Source of the DNA: UBA5336 sp964492485 | GTDB taxonomy: Bacteria; Pseudomonadota; Alphaproteobacteria; Caulobacterales; Hyphomonadaceae | Assembly: GCA_964492485.1 (NCBI GenBank) | Contig: CAZBKM010000013.1 | Coordinates: 1-64,000 of the forward strand | Length of the DNA stretch: 64,000 bases | Direction: 5' to 3' | Shown: positions 54,403 through 63,167 of the stretch, piece by piece | How positions within the stretch are numbered: the first letter of the stretch is position 1 | Layout of the letters: each line of letters begins with the position of its first letter | The notes under the pieces: generated by a model | What the model was told of the DNA's origin: nothing | The model's database searches: none | Seen by the model: only the letters and a program-made list of their open reading frames with translations | Program-made: the position numbers and the translations under genes

Positions 54403-55766
54403 GCGCGCGGATCCTGGTCGTCGACGACATCGAGGCCAACCGCCGGCTGCTGCAGGCAAAGCTGGAAGCCCAGTACCATGTGGTGCTGCTGGCCCGATCC
54501 GGGCGGGAAGGACTGGCGATCGCGCGCGCCGAGGCACCTGACATCATCCTGCTCGATGTCATGATGCCCGGCCTCGACGGGTTCGAGACCTGCCGGCAGC
54601 TCAAGGCCGATCCCGTCACCGCGCATATCCCTGTCGTCATGGTCACCGCCCTCTCGGGTGTGCAGGACCGGGTCCGCGGCCTGGAAGCGGGCGCGGAGGA
54701 TTTCTTGACCAAGCCGGTTGACGATTTCGCCCTCGCCTCCCGGATCGAGGCGCTGTCGCGCTACAACATGGTTGCGTCGGAACTGCGCCAGCGCCAGGCC
54801 AGCGGCGGATCCCAGGATATGGGGGAGGATCGCGACGCATGGGCACTGAACGGTCCTGCGCGCGTGTTCATTCTCGACGAGGGCGTCCGGCAGTCCAACA
54901 GCCTTGCGGCGACGCTGCGGCAGGTCGGGCACACCGTGACCACCCTGGCGGAAACGGGCAGTGCCGCCGATCTGGCTCACCGTGGCGTCGACATCATTCT
55001 CCTGAACCTCAGCGGGCAGAGCTTCGACGCGCTCAAGATATGTGCGCATTTCCGGATGAATGCAGCCACACGGGCAATTTCCATCATCGCCATGGCAGAT
55101 ACCCATGACCGCCGTCGCGCCGCAAAGGCGCTGAAGCTGGGCGCAAGCGACGTGCTGATCACCCCGGCCGATCCTCAGGAACTCCTTGCCCGTGTTCGCA
55201 CCCAGGCCCGTCGAGCGCGCTACATCGATCTGATGCGCCGTAAGGTGGACCGCGGGCTCGAACTGTCTGTCATCGACCAGCTCACCGGTCTCTACAACCG
55301 GCGCTACATGGGGCAGCAGCTCGCCCAGTGGATGAAGCGCGCGGCCATGGGCGGCAAGCCCGTTTCGGTGGTGGCGCTCGACATCGACCATTTCAAGCAG
55401 ATCAACGACACCTGGGGGCACCATGCCGGCGACGGGGTGCTTCGCCAGCTCGCCCAGCGCCTGCAGAAGAGCGTTCGGCCCATGGACGTCGTCTGCCGGC
55501 CGGGTGGCGAGGAGTTTCTGGTGATCCTGCCAGAAACCCCGGGGGACCTCGCCTGCACGGCTGCCGAGCGGCTGCGCCGTGCCGTCGCGTCACAGCCGTT
55601 CGAGGTCGAGGACGTCCCGGTCAGTCTCGACATCACCGTCTCGGCCGGCGTGTCCTGCATACAGGGTGACGGCGACACGGCCGACGATCTCTTGCGGCGG
55701 GCTGACGTCGCGCTCTACGCCGCGAAATCCGACGGGCGGAACCGGGTGCGCAGCCAGGCGGCTTGA
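54399..55766 (+). CDS. pleD: Diguanylate cyclase response regulator PleD
   Basis: 455 residues: receiver 1 (phospho-Asp in IILLDVMMPGLDG), a second, degenerate receiver (VFILDEGVRQSNSLAATLRQ; Asn in place of the Asp in IILLNLSG), and a GGDEF domain with GGEEF active site and an upstream RPMD allosteric I-site (RxxD five residues before it). Makes cyclic di-GMP to drive polar differentiation. The ATGA overlap couples it to divK. Confidence 0.94.
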   Translation: MSARILVVDDIEANRRLLQAKLEAQYHVVLLARSGREGLAIARAEAPDIILLDVMMPGLDGFETCRQLKADPVTAHIPVVMVTALSGVQDRVRGLEAGAEDFLTKPVDDFALASRIEALSRYNMVASELRQRQASGGSQDMGEDRDAWALNGPARVFILDEGVRQSNSLAATLRQVGHTVTTLAETGSAADLAHRGVDIILLNLSGQSFDALKICAHFRMNAATRAISIIAMADTHDRRRAAKALKLGASDVLITPADPQELLARVRTQARRARYIDLMRRKVDRGLELSVIDQLTGLYNRRYMGQQLAQWMKRAAMGGKPVSVVALDIDHFKQINDTWGHHAGDGVLRQLAQRLQKSVRPMDVVCRPGGEEFLVILPETPGDLACTAAERLRRAVASQPFEVEDVPVSLDITVSAGVSCIQGDGDTADDLLRRADVALYAAKSDGRNRVRSQAA

Positions 55767-56062
55767 AGCGCTGGTCTTTGCTCGGGTTGTTTCTGCATTT
55801 TTTAGTCAGCTTTGCATTTGCAGCCGCTTATGTTTTTGCCTCCGCACATTGGCGAGCTTTGAGAACCCACCCTGTCCGGTTTGGCGTCGCCTACGGGGCT
55901 GCGGCGTATGTGATTATGACGTTCGTGGTTGTTCCGCTTTCCCGCGCGACCTTTGGCGAAACATGGCCGCCGCCTTTGTTAAATCTGGCGGCAAGCGTCT
56001 GCATCCACTTGTTTCTGTTCGGTCTGCCCATAGCGCTCGCAGCGAGCCGCATCCGGGCCTAG
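55763..56062 (+). pseudogene. Small membrane protein, probably N-terminally truncated
   Basis: 99 residues from a TTG that overlaps the pleD stop. It has the second half of a membrane family I know as about 150 residues: LHFLVSFAFAAAYVFASAHW, GVAYGAAAYVIMTFVVVPLSRA and IHLFLFGLPIALAASRIRA. The first TM region usually found before LHF is absent because pleD occupies that place. It may be translated by coupling, but is more likely a remnant. Lower GC than pleD. Confidence 0.6.
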
Positions 56063-56099
56063 CCGTAAACCCTTCGCTGATCTTGACTTTCAGGTACAG

Positions 56100-56109
56100 C
56101 TAATATTAG
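56100..56109. promoter_or_regulatory. Palindrome before the START/ArsR pair
   Basis: CTAATATTAG, a perfect 10-base palindrome 29 bases upstream of the SRPBCC gene, next to a TTGACT (56083). ArsR repressors often bind such AT-rich palindromes in their own promoter; the link is inferred from position. Confidence 0.4.
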
Positions 56110-56137
56110 TCTGCACTAAAATGGTGGGAGTCAGGCG

Positions 56138-56773
56138 GTGGAAATCAAGAATGCCTTGGGCGTCGAGTTTCGGGAGGTCCGAGAGGTCATGCACAATGGC
56201 ATTCCCGCACGTTCGGTCTTGGGTTCCCGCGTCTATGCAACCGATCAGGAGGACCTATGGGATGCGCTGACGAATATCGAGCGAATTCCCCGCTGGTTTC
56301 TTCCGATAGTCGGCGATCTGAGACTCGGAGGACGCTATCAGCTTGAAGGAAACGCTGGCGGGGAAATAACGCGTTGCGACAGACCCAATGTGCTGGATCT
56401 AACCTGGGAGTTTCAGGGGCACGTGAGCTGGGTGACAGTCAGGCTGGAAGTCGTTGGAGAGAAAACGCGTCTGACGCTTGAGCACATCATGCCAAAGGAC
56501 GACGCCGGCGAAGCGCACTGGAAAGAGTATGGCCCCGGCGCAACCGGCGTTGGTTGGGAGCTCGGCTTTCTTGGACTGGGCCTTCATCTCGACAGCAAGG
56601 GGGAAACAGTCGATCCCCAAGCGGTCGAAGAATGGTCGGCGTCCGCCGCCGGTAAGGCGTTCATACTCGCGAGCGCCACAGCCTGGGGCGAGGCGCATAT
56701 CATATCTGGCGAAACGCCTGCAACTGCGCACACGATGGCGGAAAAGACCGCTGCATTCTATACGGGCGGATAA
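56138..56773 (+). CDS. SRPBCC / AHSA1-like (START fold) protein
   Basis: 211 residues starting at GTG with GGGAG upstream. The AHSA1 pattern is clear: SRVYATDQEDLWDALTNIERIPRWFLPI, LGGRYQLEGNAGGEITRCDRP and WVTVRLEVVGEKTRLTLEH. Such proteins bind hydrophobic ligands in a helix-grip cavity. Pairing with an ArsR regulator is a known arrangement. Overlaps arsR by one base. Confidence 0.87.
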   Translation: MEIKNALGVEFREVREVMHNGIPARSVLGSRVYATDQEDLWDALTNIERIPRWFLPIVGDLRLGGRYQLEGNAGGEITRCDRPNVLDLTWEFQGHVSWVTVRLEVVGEKTRLTLEHIMPKDDAGEAHWKEYGPGATGVGWELGFLGLGLHLDSKGETVDPQAVEEWSASAAGKAFILASATAWGEAHIISGETPATAHTMAEKTAAFYTGG

Positions 56774-57108
56774 TGCACGCTTTCGACGTTCTCGGCGATC
56801 CAGTGCGGCGTCGCATTATCGAAATCCTCGGCCAGGAGGAACAGTCTTCCGGCGAGATCGTGGATGTTGTCTGTCAAGAATTCGGCATCACGCAGTCCGC
56901 CGTGTCACAACACCTCAGGGTTCTGAGAGAAAGTGGTTTCGCGACGGTCGCCGCAGATGGTGCGCGGCGGGTCTACAGCCTCGATTCTTCCGGTCTTGAA
57001 AGCGTCGACGAATGGTTGAGCACATTCCGCCATTTCTGGGCGCCGAAATTCGAAGCGCTGGCAACAGAGATAGAACGGGGAAAACGCAAGCGCAGAAAAT
57101 CACGCTGA
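56773..57108 (+). CDS. ArsR-family transcriptional regulator
   Basis: 111 residues, winged HTH: MHAFDVLGDPVRRRIIEILGQEEQSSGEIVDVV, then FGITQSAVSQHLRVLRESGFATVAADGARRVYSL. No metal-binding Cys motif, so it belongs to the non-metal type that accompanies AHSA1 proteins. Translationally coupled to the START gene and probably represses both. Confidence 0.9.
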   Translation: MHAFDVLGDPVRRRIIEILGQEEQSSGEIVDVVCQEFGITQSAVSQHLRVLRESGFATVAADGARRVYSLDSSGLESVDEWLSTFRHFWAPKFEALATEIERGKRKRRKSR

Positions 57109-57157
57109 ACAGGCGGGCTTCCTCAATCTCATCTGTTTCCGGAACCGGCTTCACGGA

Positions 57158-57525
57158 TCAGGGCGAAACTGGAAAGCAGGACATATCGGCAGCCAGGTCG
57201 ACCGGGCCGCTATATTCTTTTCGAATATCGGAGGTAATGGAATCCAGGTCGGCGAGCGACCAGACCTCTGCTTCTGACGTTCCCGCAGGTGCTTCCATGA
57301 GATGACTTAATACGACTCGCTTTGCGTTCGTATTGGTGGAGAGACGGCCAAGGTCACGCGGCAGGGCGACAACATTCGCAAGCGGGGTACCTTCCGCCGA
57401 TCGATTGACGATCGCATGAAGGACAAGAAGATCAGCGCCGCTTGCAAAGGATACGAAACCCGGATCCTTCGCGGTCTGATCGCCCGCGAAGACGATGCTG
57501 GCTTCCGGCGTATCGATCCGATGTT
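57158..57525 (-). pseudogene. Remnant of an MBL-fold metallo-hydrolase
   Basis: About 120 codons matching only the C-terminal half of metallo-beta-lactamase-fold hydrolases: RIDTPEASIVFAGDQTAKDP (metal-ligand strand with FAGD), LANVVALPRDLGRLSTNTNAKRVVLSHLMEAP (the LSH ligand). The N-terminal half with HxHxDH is missing. Upstream the frame runs directly into repeat R7, which supplies a false ATG at 57565. Confidence 0.7.
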
Positions 57526-57608
57526 TCGCTCCAGACCGTCGCTTTACATCGCTGGTCTTGCGCAAGGCTCCGTTCTCAACCGGGTCCGTTTGCTCCCAAC
57601 TCGCTTAA
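57521..57608 (+). repeat. Dispersed mosaic repeat, copy R7
   Basis: TTCGCTCCAGACCGTCGCTTTACATC, TTGCGCAAGGCTCCGTTCTCAA, CCGGGTCCGTTTGCTCCCAAC: the same module as R2 and the right half of R5. It sits where the N-terminal part of the metallo-hydrolase gene should be. Confidence 0.82.
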
Positions 57609-57733
57609 AAGGCAGTCTCAAGCGAAGTGCGTACCGTTACGGCGTCGTCGGGTCACCCGCTGCGTGCGTCCGCCAGAGGCCAAGGCGCCATAACGTCCGA
57701 CGGCGACGCGCCGCGCGGTCCCGCCGGATCCCG

Positions 57734-57949
57734 TCAGGCGTTTCGGGCGGCCTTGACCTGGGGGTCCTCCGGTCCGCCCTTCCGCACGAAGCGACGATCG
57801 CAATATTTGCATTCGACGAAGGGCTCGTCGCCCATTTCGTACCAGACGATGGGATGGCCCAGCGCGCCGCCACCCCCATCGCAGGACACATGATGGTCGT
57901 CGGTGATGACGATCTCCGGCGGATCGAAGGCGGTAGGGGATGTGGTCAT
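57734..57949 (-). CDS. Zinc-finger CHCC protein (NDUFS6-like)
   Basis: 71 residues with the zf-CHCC pattern: Cys23 in VSCDGGGGALGHP, His32, then Cys47 and Cys50 in VECKYCDRRF. Related to the mitochondrial complex I accessory subunit NDUFS6, found as a stand-alone protein in Alphaproteobacteria and probably linked to complex I assembly. Divergent from the GST gene. Confidence 0.88.
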   Translation of the reverse strand: MTTSPTAFDPPEIVITDDHHVSCDGGGGALGHPIVWYEMGDEPFVECKYCDRRFVRKGGPEDPQVKAARNA

Positions 57950-58041
57950 GGGCGGTGTCCGATGCGCGAGCGCGTTCGTGGCTTGCCAATCCGAAGTCCC
58001 TATGCCGATCTGGGACGAAAATAAAGTCCGGGAGAGAACCG

Positions 58042-58677
58042 ATGGCGGCGCCGAACTACACGCTCTATCACTGTGCCAACGCCCGATCGCTTCGCCCGCT
58101 CTGGGCCATGGAGGAGATGGGCCTCGACTATACGCTGCATATGGTTCCGTTTCCGCCGCGGGTGCGGCAGAAGGCCTATCTGGACGTGAACCCGCTGGGC
58201 ACGGTGCCCTGCCTGATCGACGGCGAGACCCGCATGACCGAGTCGGCCGCGATCTGCCATTACCTGGCGATCCGCCATGCGCCCGACACCCTGGCCGTGG
58301 CGCCGTCGGATCCCGACCATGGCGCCTTCCTGAACTGGCTCTATTTCAGCGATGCCACGCTGACCTTTCCGCAGACCATCGTCCTTCGCTACACGGTGCT
58401 GGAGCCCGACCGGGGGCTGAACGCGGCGGCTGAGGATTATGCGGCCTTCTTCGCGGGACGGCTGACGGCCGTGGAGGCAGCGCTCGACGGGCGGCCCTAT
58501 CTCGTCGCAAACCGCTTCACCGTGGCCGACATCTGCATTGGCTACGGGATTTGCCTGGCCTCGCTTCTCCCGCCCCTCAAGGGCCGGATCACCCCGAACG
58601 CGGCGGCCTATCTCGACCGCCTGACCGCGCGACCGGCCTTCCAGCGCGCCGCAAATGCAGGTGCGCCGGAGGCTTGA
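58042..58677 (+). CDS. Glutathione S-transferase
   Basis: 211 residues. Thioredoxin-fold N-domain (YTLYHCANARSLRPLWAMEEMGLDY, NPLGTVPCLIDGETRMTESAAICHYLA) and a helical C-domain with FTVADICIGYGI. The catalytic residue of the subclass is likely Ser15 or Asn13 of the N-terminal loop; substrate unknown. The ATG at 58042 follows GGGAGAGA. Confidence 0.9.
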   Translation: MAAPNYTLYHCANARSLRPLWAMEEMGLDYTLHMVPFPPRVRQKAYLDVNPLGTVPCLIDGETRMTESAAICHYLAIRHAPDTLAVAPSDPDHGAFLNWLYFSDATLTFPQTIVLRYTVLEPDRGLNAAAEDYAAFFAGRLTAVEAALDGRPYLVANRFTVADICIGYGICLASLLPPLKGRITPNAAAYLDRLTARPAFQRAANAGAPEA

Positions 58678-58786
58678 GCGGGTTTGGCGGTGACGTCCCG
58701 TCGGGGTGTCACCGACGGTTCCATGGGTCTATATGCGGTCAAGGGGCGACCGCCCCGCTCCGAACGCCGTCCCCCGAGAGGTCCGC

Positions 58787-59740
58787 ATGTCCGACCCTTC
58801 CGTCCTGCCCGAGAATGCCATCGAGGCCATCGGCCTGGAAAAAGTCTACAAGGCGTCCGGGAAGATGCCCGAGAAGCGCGCGCTGAAAGGGATCGACCTG
58901 GAGATCCCTCGCGGCACCATCTTCGGCCTTCTCGGCCCGAACGGGGCGGGCAAGTCCACCTTCATCAACATCCTGGCCGGCCTGGTCACGAAGTCGGCCG
59001 GCACGGTTCGCATCTGGGGAATGGACATCGACCGGTATCCCCGCGCCTCGCGGGCGGCGATCGGCGTGGTGAACCAGGAGATCACCATGGATCCGTTCTT
59101 CACGCCCGAAGAGGCCCTGGAGCTGCAGGCCGGTTTCTACGGCGTACCCAAGGCCGAGCGTCGGACGGACGACATTCTCCGTGCCGTGGGACTCGACGAC
59201 AAGAAGGACGCCTATGTCCGCCAGCTCTCCGGCGGCATGAAGCGGCGCCTCATGGTGGCCAAGGCGCTTGTGCATGCGCCGCCGGTCCTGATCCTGGACG
59301 AGCCGACGGCCGGGGTGGACGTGGAACTGCGCCGATCGCTTTGGGCCTATGTCCGGGAGCTGCACGCCCAGGGCACAACGATCATTCTCACGACCCATTA
59401 TCTCGAGGAAGCCGAGGAGTTGTGCGACTCGATCGCCATCGTGAACCACGGTGAAATCATCGCCTGCGAGCCGACGCCGCAACTTCTCACACGCCTGGAT
59501 CGCCGCACGCTGCTTCTCACACCGCGCGAGCCCGTTGCAGCCGTGCCCGAGGCGCTCGTGGATCTCGATATCACGCTGCGCGATGACGGAATCCTGGCCA
59601 TCCACTTCCGCAAGCAGGACACGGGGATCGGACGCCTGCTGGAACGGGTGCGGGGCGCCGGGATCGGGATTGACGATCTGGCCACCGAAGAGCCCGACCT
59701 GGAAGACGTCTTCGTCGCCCTGACGAGCGAGCCGGCCTGA
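58787..59740 (+). CDS. ABC transporter ATP-binding protein (ABC-2/DRA type), orphan
   Basis: 317 residues. Walker A LGPNGAGKST, signature LSGGMKRRL, Walker B LILDEPTAGVDVELR and switch TTHYLEEAEELCD place it in the DrrA/CcmA-like exporter group, with a C-terminal regulatory domain (ILAIHFRKQDTGIGRLLERV). No permease gene lies on either side, so its partner must be elsewhere. The ATG at 58787 follows GAGAGG. Confidence 0.9.
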   Translation: MSDPSVLPENAIEAIGLEKVYKASGKMPEKRALKGIDLEIPRGTIFGLLGPNGAGKSTFINILAGLVTKSAGTVRIWGMDIDRYPRASRAAIGVVNQEITMDPFFTPEEALELQAGFYGVPKAERRTDDILRAVGLDDKKDAYVRQLSGGMKRRLMVAKALVHAPPVLILDEPTAGVDVELRRSLWAYVRELHAQGTTIILTTHYLEEAEELCDSIAIVNHGEIIACEPTPQLLTRLDRRTLLLTPREPVAAVPEALVDLDITLRDDGILAIHFRKQDTGIGRLLERVRGAGIGIDDLATEEPDLEDVFVALTSEPA

Positions 59741-59947
59741 CATCCGCGCTGGCCTGTCGACGCCCCCTGGCGGGGCGCGCGCCAGGTCACCCATGGCGGC
59801 GTGCCCACTCACCGGATGAAGGCCTTTCGCTTCGCCATACCGTTGCGCCAGGACCGTACTGGGACTTCTATTGGCTGGACCCGCATCCCGGGGTCTTGTT
59901 ATGTTGTATGCGGGAGGAGCCGCCGGCAGCTTCCGGCGGCGCACAAG

Positions 59948-61471
59948 ATGAGCATGAACCAGGACTCCTTCGACGTCATCATAGTCGGTGCCGGCCTGTC
60001 GGGCATCGGTACGGCCAAGCACCTGCAGGACAAATGCCCGGGCAAGACCTACACGATCCTCGAGCGCCGCGATGACATGGGCGGCACCTGGGACCTCTTC
60101 CGTTATCCGGGCATCCGCTCGGACAGCGACATGCATACGCTGGGCTACAGTTTCAAACCCTGGACCGAGGCCAAGGCCATCGCGGATGGCCCCTCCATCC
60201 TCAGCTATGTGAAGGAGACGGCGGCGGAAAATGGCATCGACCGCCACATCCGCTTCGGACACAAGGTGACGGCAGCTGCCTGGTCCAGCGACACGGCGAC
60301 CTGGAGCGTCACCGTCGAGACCACGGCCGGCGAGACCCATACCCTGTCCTGCAACATGCTGCTGATGTGCGCAGGCTATTACAGCTATGATCAGGGGTAC
60401 ACGCCCCACTTCGAGGGACGCGAGAGCTTTCAGGGACAGGTGGTGCACCCGCAGGCCTGGCCGCGCGACCTCGACTATCGCGGCAAGAAGGTGGTCATCA
60501 TCGGGTCGGGCGCCACGGCCATGACCCTGGTGCCCGCCATGGCGGAAACGGCGGGCCATGTGACGATGCTGCAGCGGTCGCCGACCTATGTGGTCTCGCG
60601 TCCCGCCCGCGACCGGATCGCGAATACGCTGCGCGCGCTGCTGCCGGATCGCTGGGCCTATGGCCTCACCCGACGGAAGAACATTTTCCTTCAGCAGTTC
60701 TTCTATCGCCGCACGCGCACGCATCCGCAAAAGGTCAAGGACAAGCTTCTGGAGATGGTCCGCGACGAGCTGGGTCCGGAGTTCGACGTGGAGACGCATT
60801 TCACCCCCAGCTACAATCCCTGGGACCAGCGGCTGTGCCTCGTGCCCGACAATGACCTGTTCGACGCGCTGAAGGGCGGCAAGGCATCCGTGGTCACCGA
60901 CCATATCGAGCGCTTCGATGCCACCGGCATTCAGCTTGCCTCGGGAAAGCACCTGGAGGCCGACATCATCGTGACCGCCACGGGTCTGAACCTGGTCGTG
61001 CTGGGTGACGCGCGCTTCAGCGTGGATGGCGAGCCGGTCGATTTCTCGCAGACCTGGACCTATAAGGGCCTCGCCTATTCCGGCGTGCCGAACCTGATCT
61101 CCACTTTCGGCTATATCAATGCCAGCTGGACGCTGCGGGCGGACCTGGTGGCGGAGTATGCATGCCGGGTCATCAACCACATGGATGCGACCGGCACCCG
61201 CCAGGTCACGCCAAGGCTCAGGCCCGGTGAGGAGGCCATGCCGGCGCGGGATTGGATCGACGGTTTTTCCGCCAACTACATGCAGCGGGTCATGCACCTG
61301 TTCCCCAAACAGGGAGACCGCGAACCGTGGCTCAACCCCCAGGATTACGACAAGGACCGGAAGATGTTTCGTGAGGCCCCTCTCGAGGATGGTGCGCTCA
61401 TCTTCTCGAATCCAGCGCCCGCGTACACGCGCCGCAACCTGTCCGAGCGTGACAGGGTCGCCGCGGAATAG
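59948..61471 (+). CDS. Baeyer-Villiger-type flavin monooxygenase
   Basis: 507 residues. FAD site IIVGAGLSGIGTAKHL near residue 10, NADPH site VVIIGSGATAMTLVPAM near residue 180, and the BVMO fingerprint FQGQVVHPQAWPRD (FxGxxxHxxxWP). Closest in pattern to EtaA/EthA-like enzymes oxidising ketones or thioamides. Two Met codons (59948, 59954) are possible starts. Its relation to the FMO at 31652 is only at superfamily level. Confidence 0.9.
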   Translation: MSMNQDSFDVIIVGAGLSGIGTAKHLQDKCPGKTYTILERRDDMGGTWDLFRYPGIRSDSDMHTLGYSFKPWTEAKAIADGPSILSYVKETAAENGIDRHIRFGHKVTAAAWSSDTATWSVTVETTAGETHTLSCNMLLMCAGYYSYDQGYTPHFEGRESFQGQVVHPQAWPRDLDYRGKKVVIIGSGATAMTLVPAMAETAGHVTMLQRSPTYVVSRPARDRIANTLRALLPDRWAYGLTRRKNIFLQQFFYRRTRTHPQKVKDKLLEMVRDELGPEFDVETHFTPSYNPWDQRLCLVPDNDLFDALKGGKASVVTDHIERFDATGIQLASGKHLEADIIVTATGLNLVVLGDARFSVDGEPVDFSQTWTYKGLAYSGVPNLISTFGYINASWTLRADLVAEYACRVINHMDATGTRQVTPRLRPGEEAMPARDWIDGFSANYMQRVMHLFPKQGDREPWLNPQDYDKDRKMFREAPLEDGALIFSNPAPAYTRRNLSERDRVAAE

Positions 61472-61497
61472 GCGGAGATTGGCGGAACGGGAGCAGC

Positions 61498-62448
61498 CTA
61501 GGAGACGAGGATCCGTGGCAGCTTGAAGACGACGTCCTCGTCGGTGGTGCGGATCTCCTCCACCGTCACATCATAGCGCGCCGCACACGCCTCGATCACG
61601 CCCTGAACCAGGTCTTCAGGCGCACTGGCGCCCGCGGTCAGGCCAAGGTCAGATACCCCGTCCAGCCAGGACCAGTCGATCGCGTCCGCGCTGGCCACGA
61701 GCCGGGCATCGGGTGCCCCGGCGCGTTCGGCCACTTCGACGAGCCGCTTCGAATTTGAGGACGTGTCCGCACCGATCACCAACACCAGGTCGCTTTCCGC
61801 CCCCAGAACCTTCACCGCCTCCTGGCGATTCGTGGTGGCGTAGCAGATGTCTTCCTTGTGGGGCAGGACCATGTTCGGGAACCGCCGCTTGAGAATCTCG
61901 AGGATCGAGGCGGTATCGTCCACCGACAAGGTCGTCTGCGTGACCACCGCCAGATTGTCCGGATCGTCGGGCTTCACCGCTTCCGCATCGGCCTCCGTCT
62001 CGATCAGGCGCATGCTGCCTTCGGGGACCTGACCCATGGTACCGATGACCTCTGGATGACCGGCGTGGCCGATCAGAAGGATTTGGCGGCCGGCCCGGGC
62101 ATGTCGGTCGGCCTCCACATGGACCTTCGAGACCAGCGGGCAGGTTGCGTCCACATAGATCATGTTGCGCCGCTGCGCGGCCTCCGGCACGGCCTTGGGC
62201 ACGCCATGGGCGGAAAAGATCACCGGCCGGTCGTCGGGACAGGCGTCCAGCTCGTCCACGAACACCGCCCCGAGCCGCTCCAGGCGCGACACCACATGCT
62301 GGTTGTGCACGATCTCGTGTCGCACATAGACCGGTGCGCCCCATTTCGCGAGGGCTTCCTCGACGATCTGGATCGCCCGGTCGACGCCGGCGCAGAAGCC
62401 GCGGGGGGCGGCCAGTCGAATCTTCAGGGGGCGCTTCATCGCGGTCAT
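61498..62448 (-). CDS. ispH: 4-hydroxy-3-methylbut-2-enyl diphosphate reductase
   Basis: Last step of the MEP isoprenoid pathway. 316 residues with the three iron-sulfur Cys in PRGFCAGVDRAI, DATCPLVSKVH and SNSKRL-preceding EDICYATTNRQ, plus the HGVPK and SSNSKRLVEVA segments. The start at 62448 matches the family; longer readings add a non-homologous stretch. Convergent with the monooxygenase. Confidence 0.95.
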   Translation of the reverse strand: MTAMKRPLKIRLAAPRGFCAGVDRAIQIVEEALAKWGAPVYVRHEIVHNQHVVSRLERLGAVFVDELDACPDDRPVIFSAHGVPKAVPEAAQRRNMIYVDATCPLVSKVHVEADRHARAGRQILLIGHAGHPEVIGTMGQVPEGSMRLIETEADAEAVKPDDPDNLAVVTQTTLSVDDTASILEILKRRFPNMVLPHKEDICYATTNRQEAVKVLGAESDLVLVIGADTSSNSKRLVEVAERAGAPDARLVASADAIDWSWLDGVSDLGLTAGASAPEDLVQGVIEACAARYDVTVEEIRTTDEDVVFKLPRILVS

Positions 62449-62575
62449 GGGCTCGGCTCCGGAGACAGGCCTTTGCAGGTCGCACCCTTGCCATATAAGA
62501 GGGCGTCGGGCCAAGCATAGCGGCCCGCCGCCCGCTGTCCCGCCGCATCTCCAGGCCGGAAGGATGTCCTCACCC

Positions 62576-63148
62576 ATGCGCCTATCCCTTCGTCCCACGC
62601 TCGCCGTCCTGCTCGCGACCACGCTCGCCGCCTGTGGCGGACGGGTCGGGGAGGTTTTCGACTCGCGCCAGAATATCGGCCCCTGCCCGCCGGTGGGCTC
62701 GCTCTACGATGCCGCGCGGGTGGTAAAGTTCGATGGCGAGGACGAGGTCTTCGGCAACGTGACCTATACGGGCGAGATCACCGATGTTCGCGCCGAATGC
62801 CGGTATGTGGGCGACGATCCGGTCACCGTACGCATGGAGGTCGACTTCGCCTTCGGACGTGGCCCCAAGGCGGAGTCGAATGCCCATACCTATCGCTACT
62901 TCGTTGCGGTCACGCGGCGCGACGCCACCGTGCTGGAGCGCCAGGACTTCGACCTGCGTGCAGAGTTCGGCAACGCGCCGGTCACGGGCATGACGGAGCG
63001 GATCACCGAGATCACCATTCCCCGCGCCGATGAGAGCATTTCGGCGGCAAACTTCGAAGTGATCGTCGGGTTCGTCCTGAACGACGACCAGCTGGCCTTC
63101 AATCGCGGCGGCAAGCGGTTCCGGCTCGATGCCCGCGTCGAGGACTGA
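62576..63148 (+). CDS. Lipoprotein of unknown function
   Basis: 190 residues. Signal with lipobox LAAC (cut before Cys20), then a beta-rich domain: VVKFDGEDEVFGNVTYTGEITDVRAECRYVGDDPVTVRMEVDFAFGRGPKA. Conserved hypothetical type found in Alphaproteobacteria; role unknown. An earlier ATG at 62564 is possible. It precedes argS by 19 bases and may be cotranscribed. Confidence 0.8.
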   Translation: MRLSLRPTLAVLLATTLAACGGRVGEVFDSRQNIGPCPPVGSLYDAARVVKFDGEDEVFGNVTYTGEITDVRAECRYVGDDPVTVRMEVDFAFGRGPKAESNAHTYRYFVAVTRRDATVLERQDFDLRAEFGNAPVTGMTERITEITIPRADESISAANFEVIVGFVLNDDQLAFNRGGKRFRLDARVED

Positions 63149-63167
63149 CGCGTCTGGAGCGCGACAA

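Noticed and set aside
58739..61297. 852-codon open frame on the minus strand
   Set aside because: It is antisense to the ABC ATPase and the monooxygenase, both strongly supported. High-GC codon structure creates such antisense frames.
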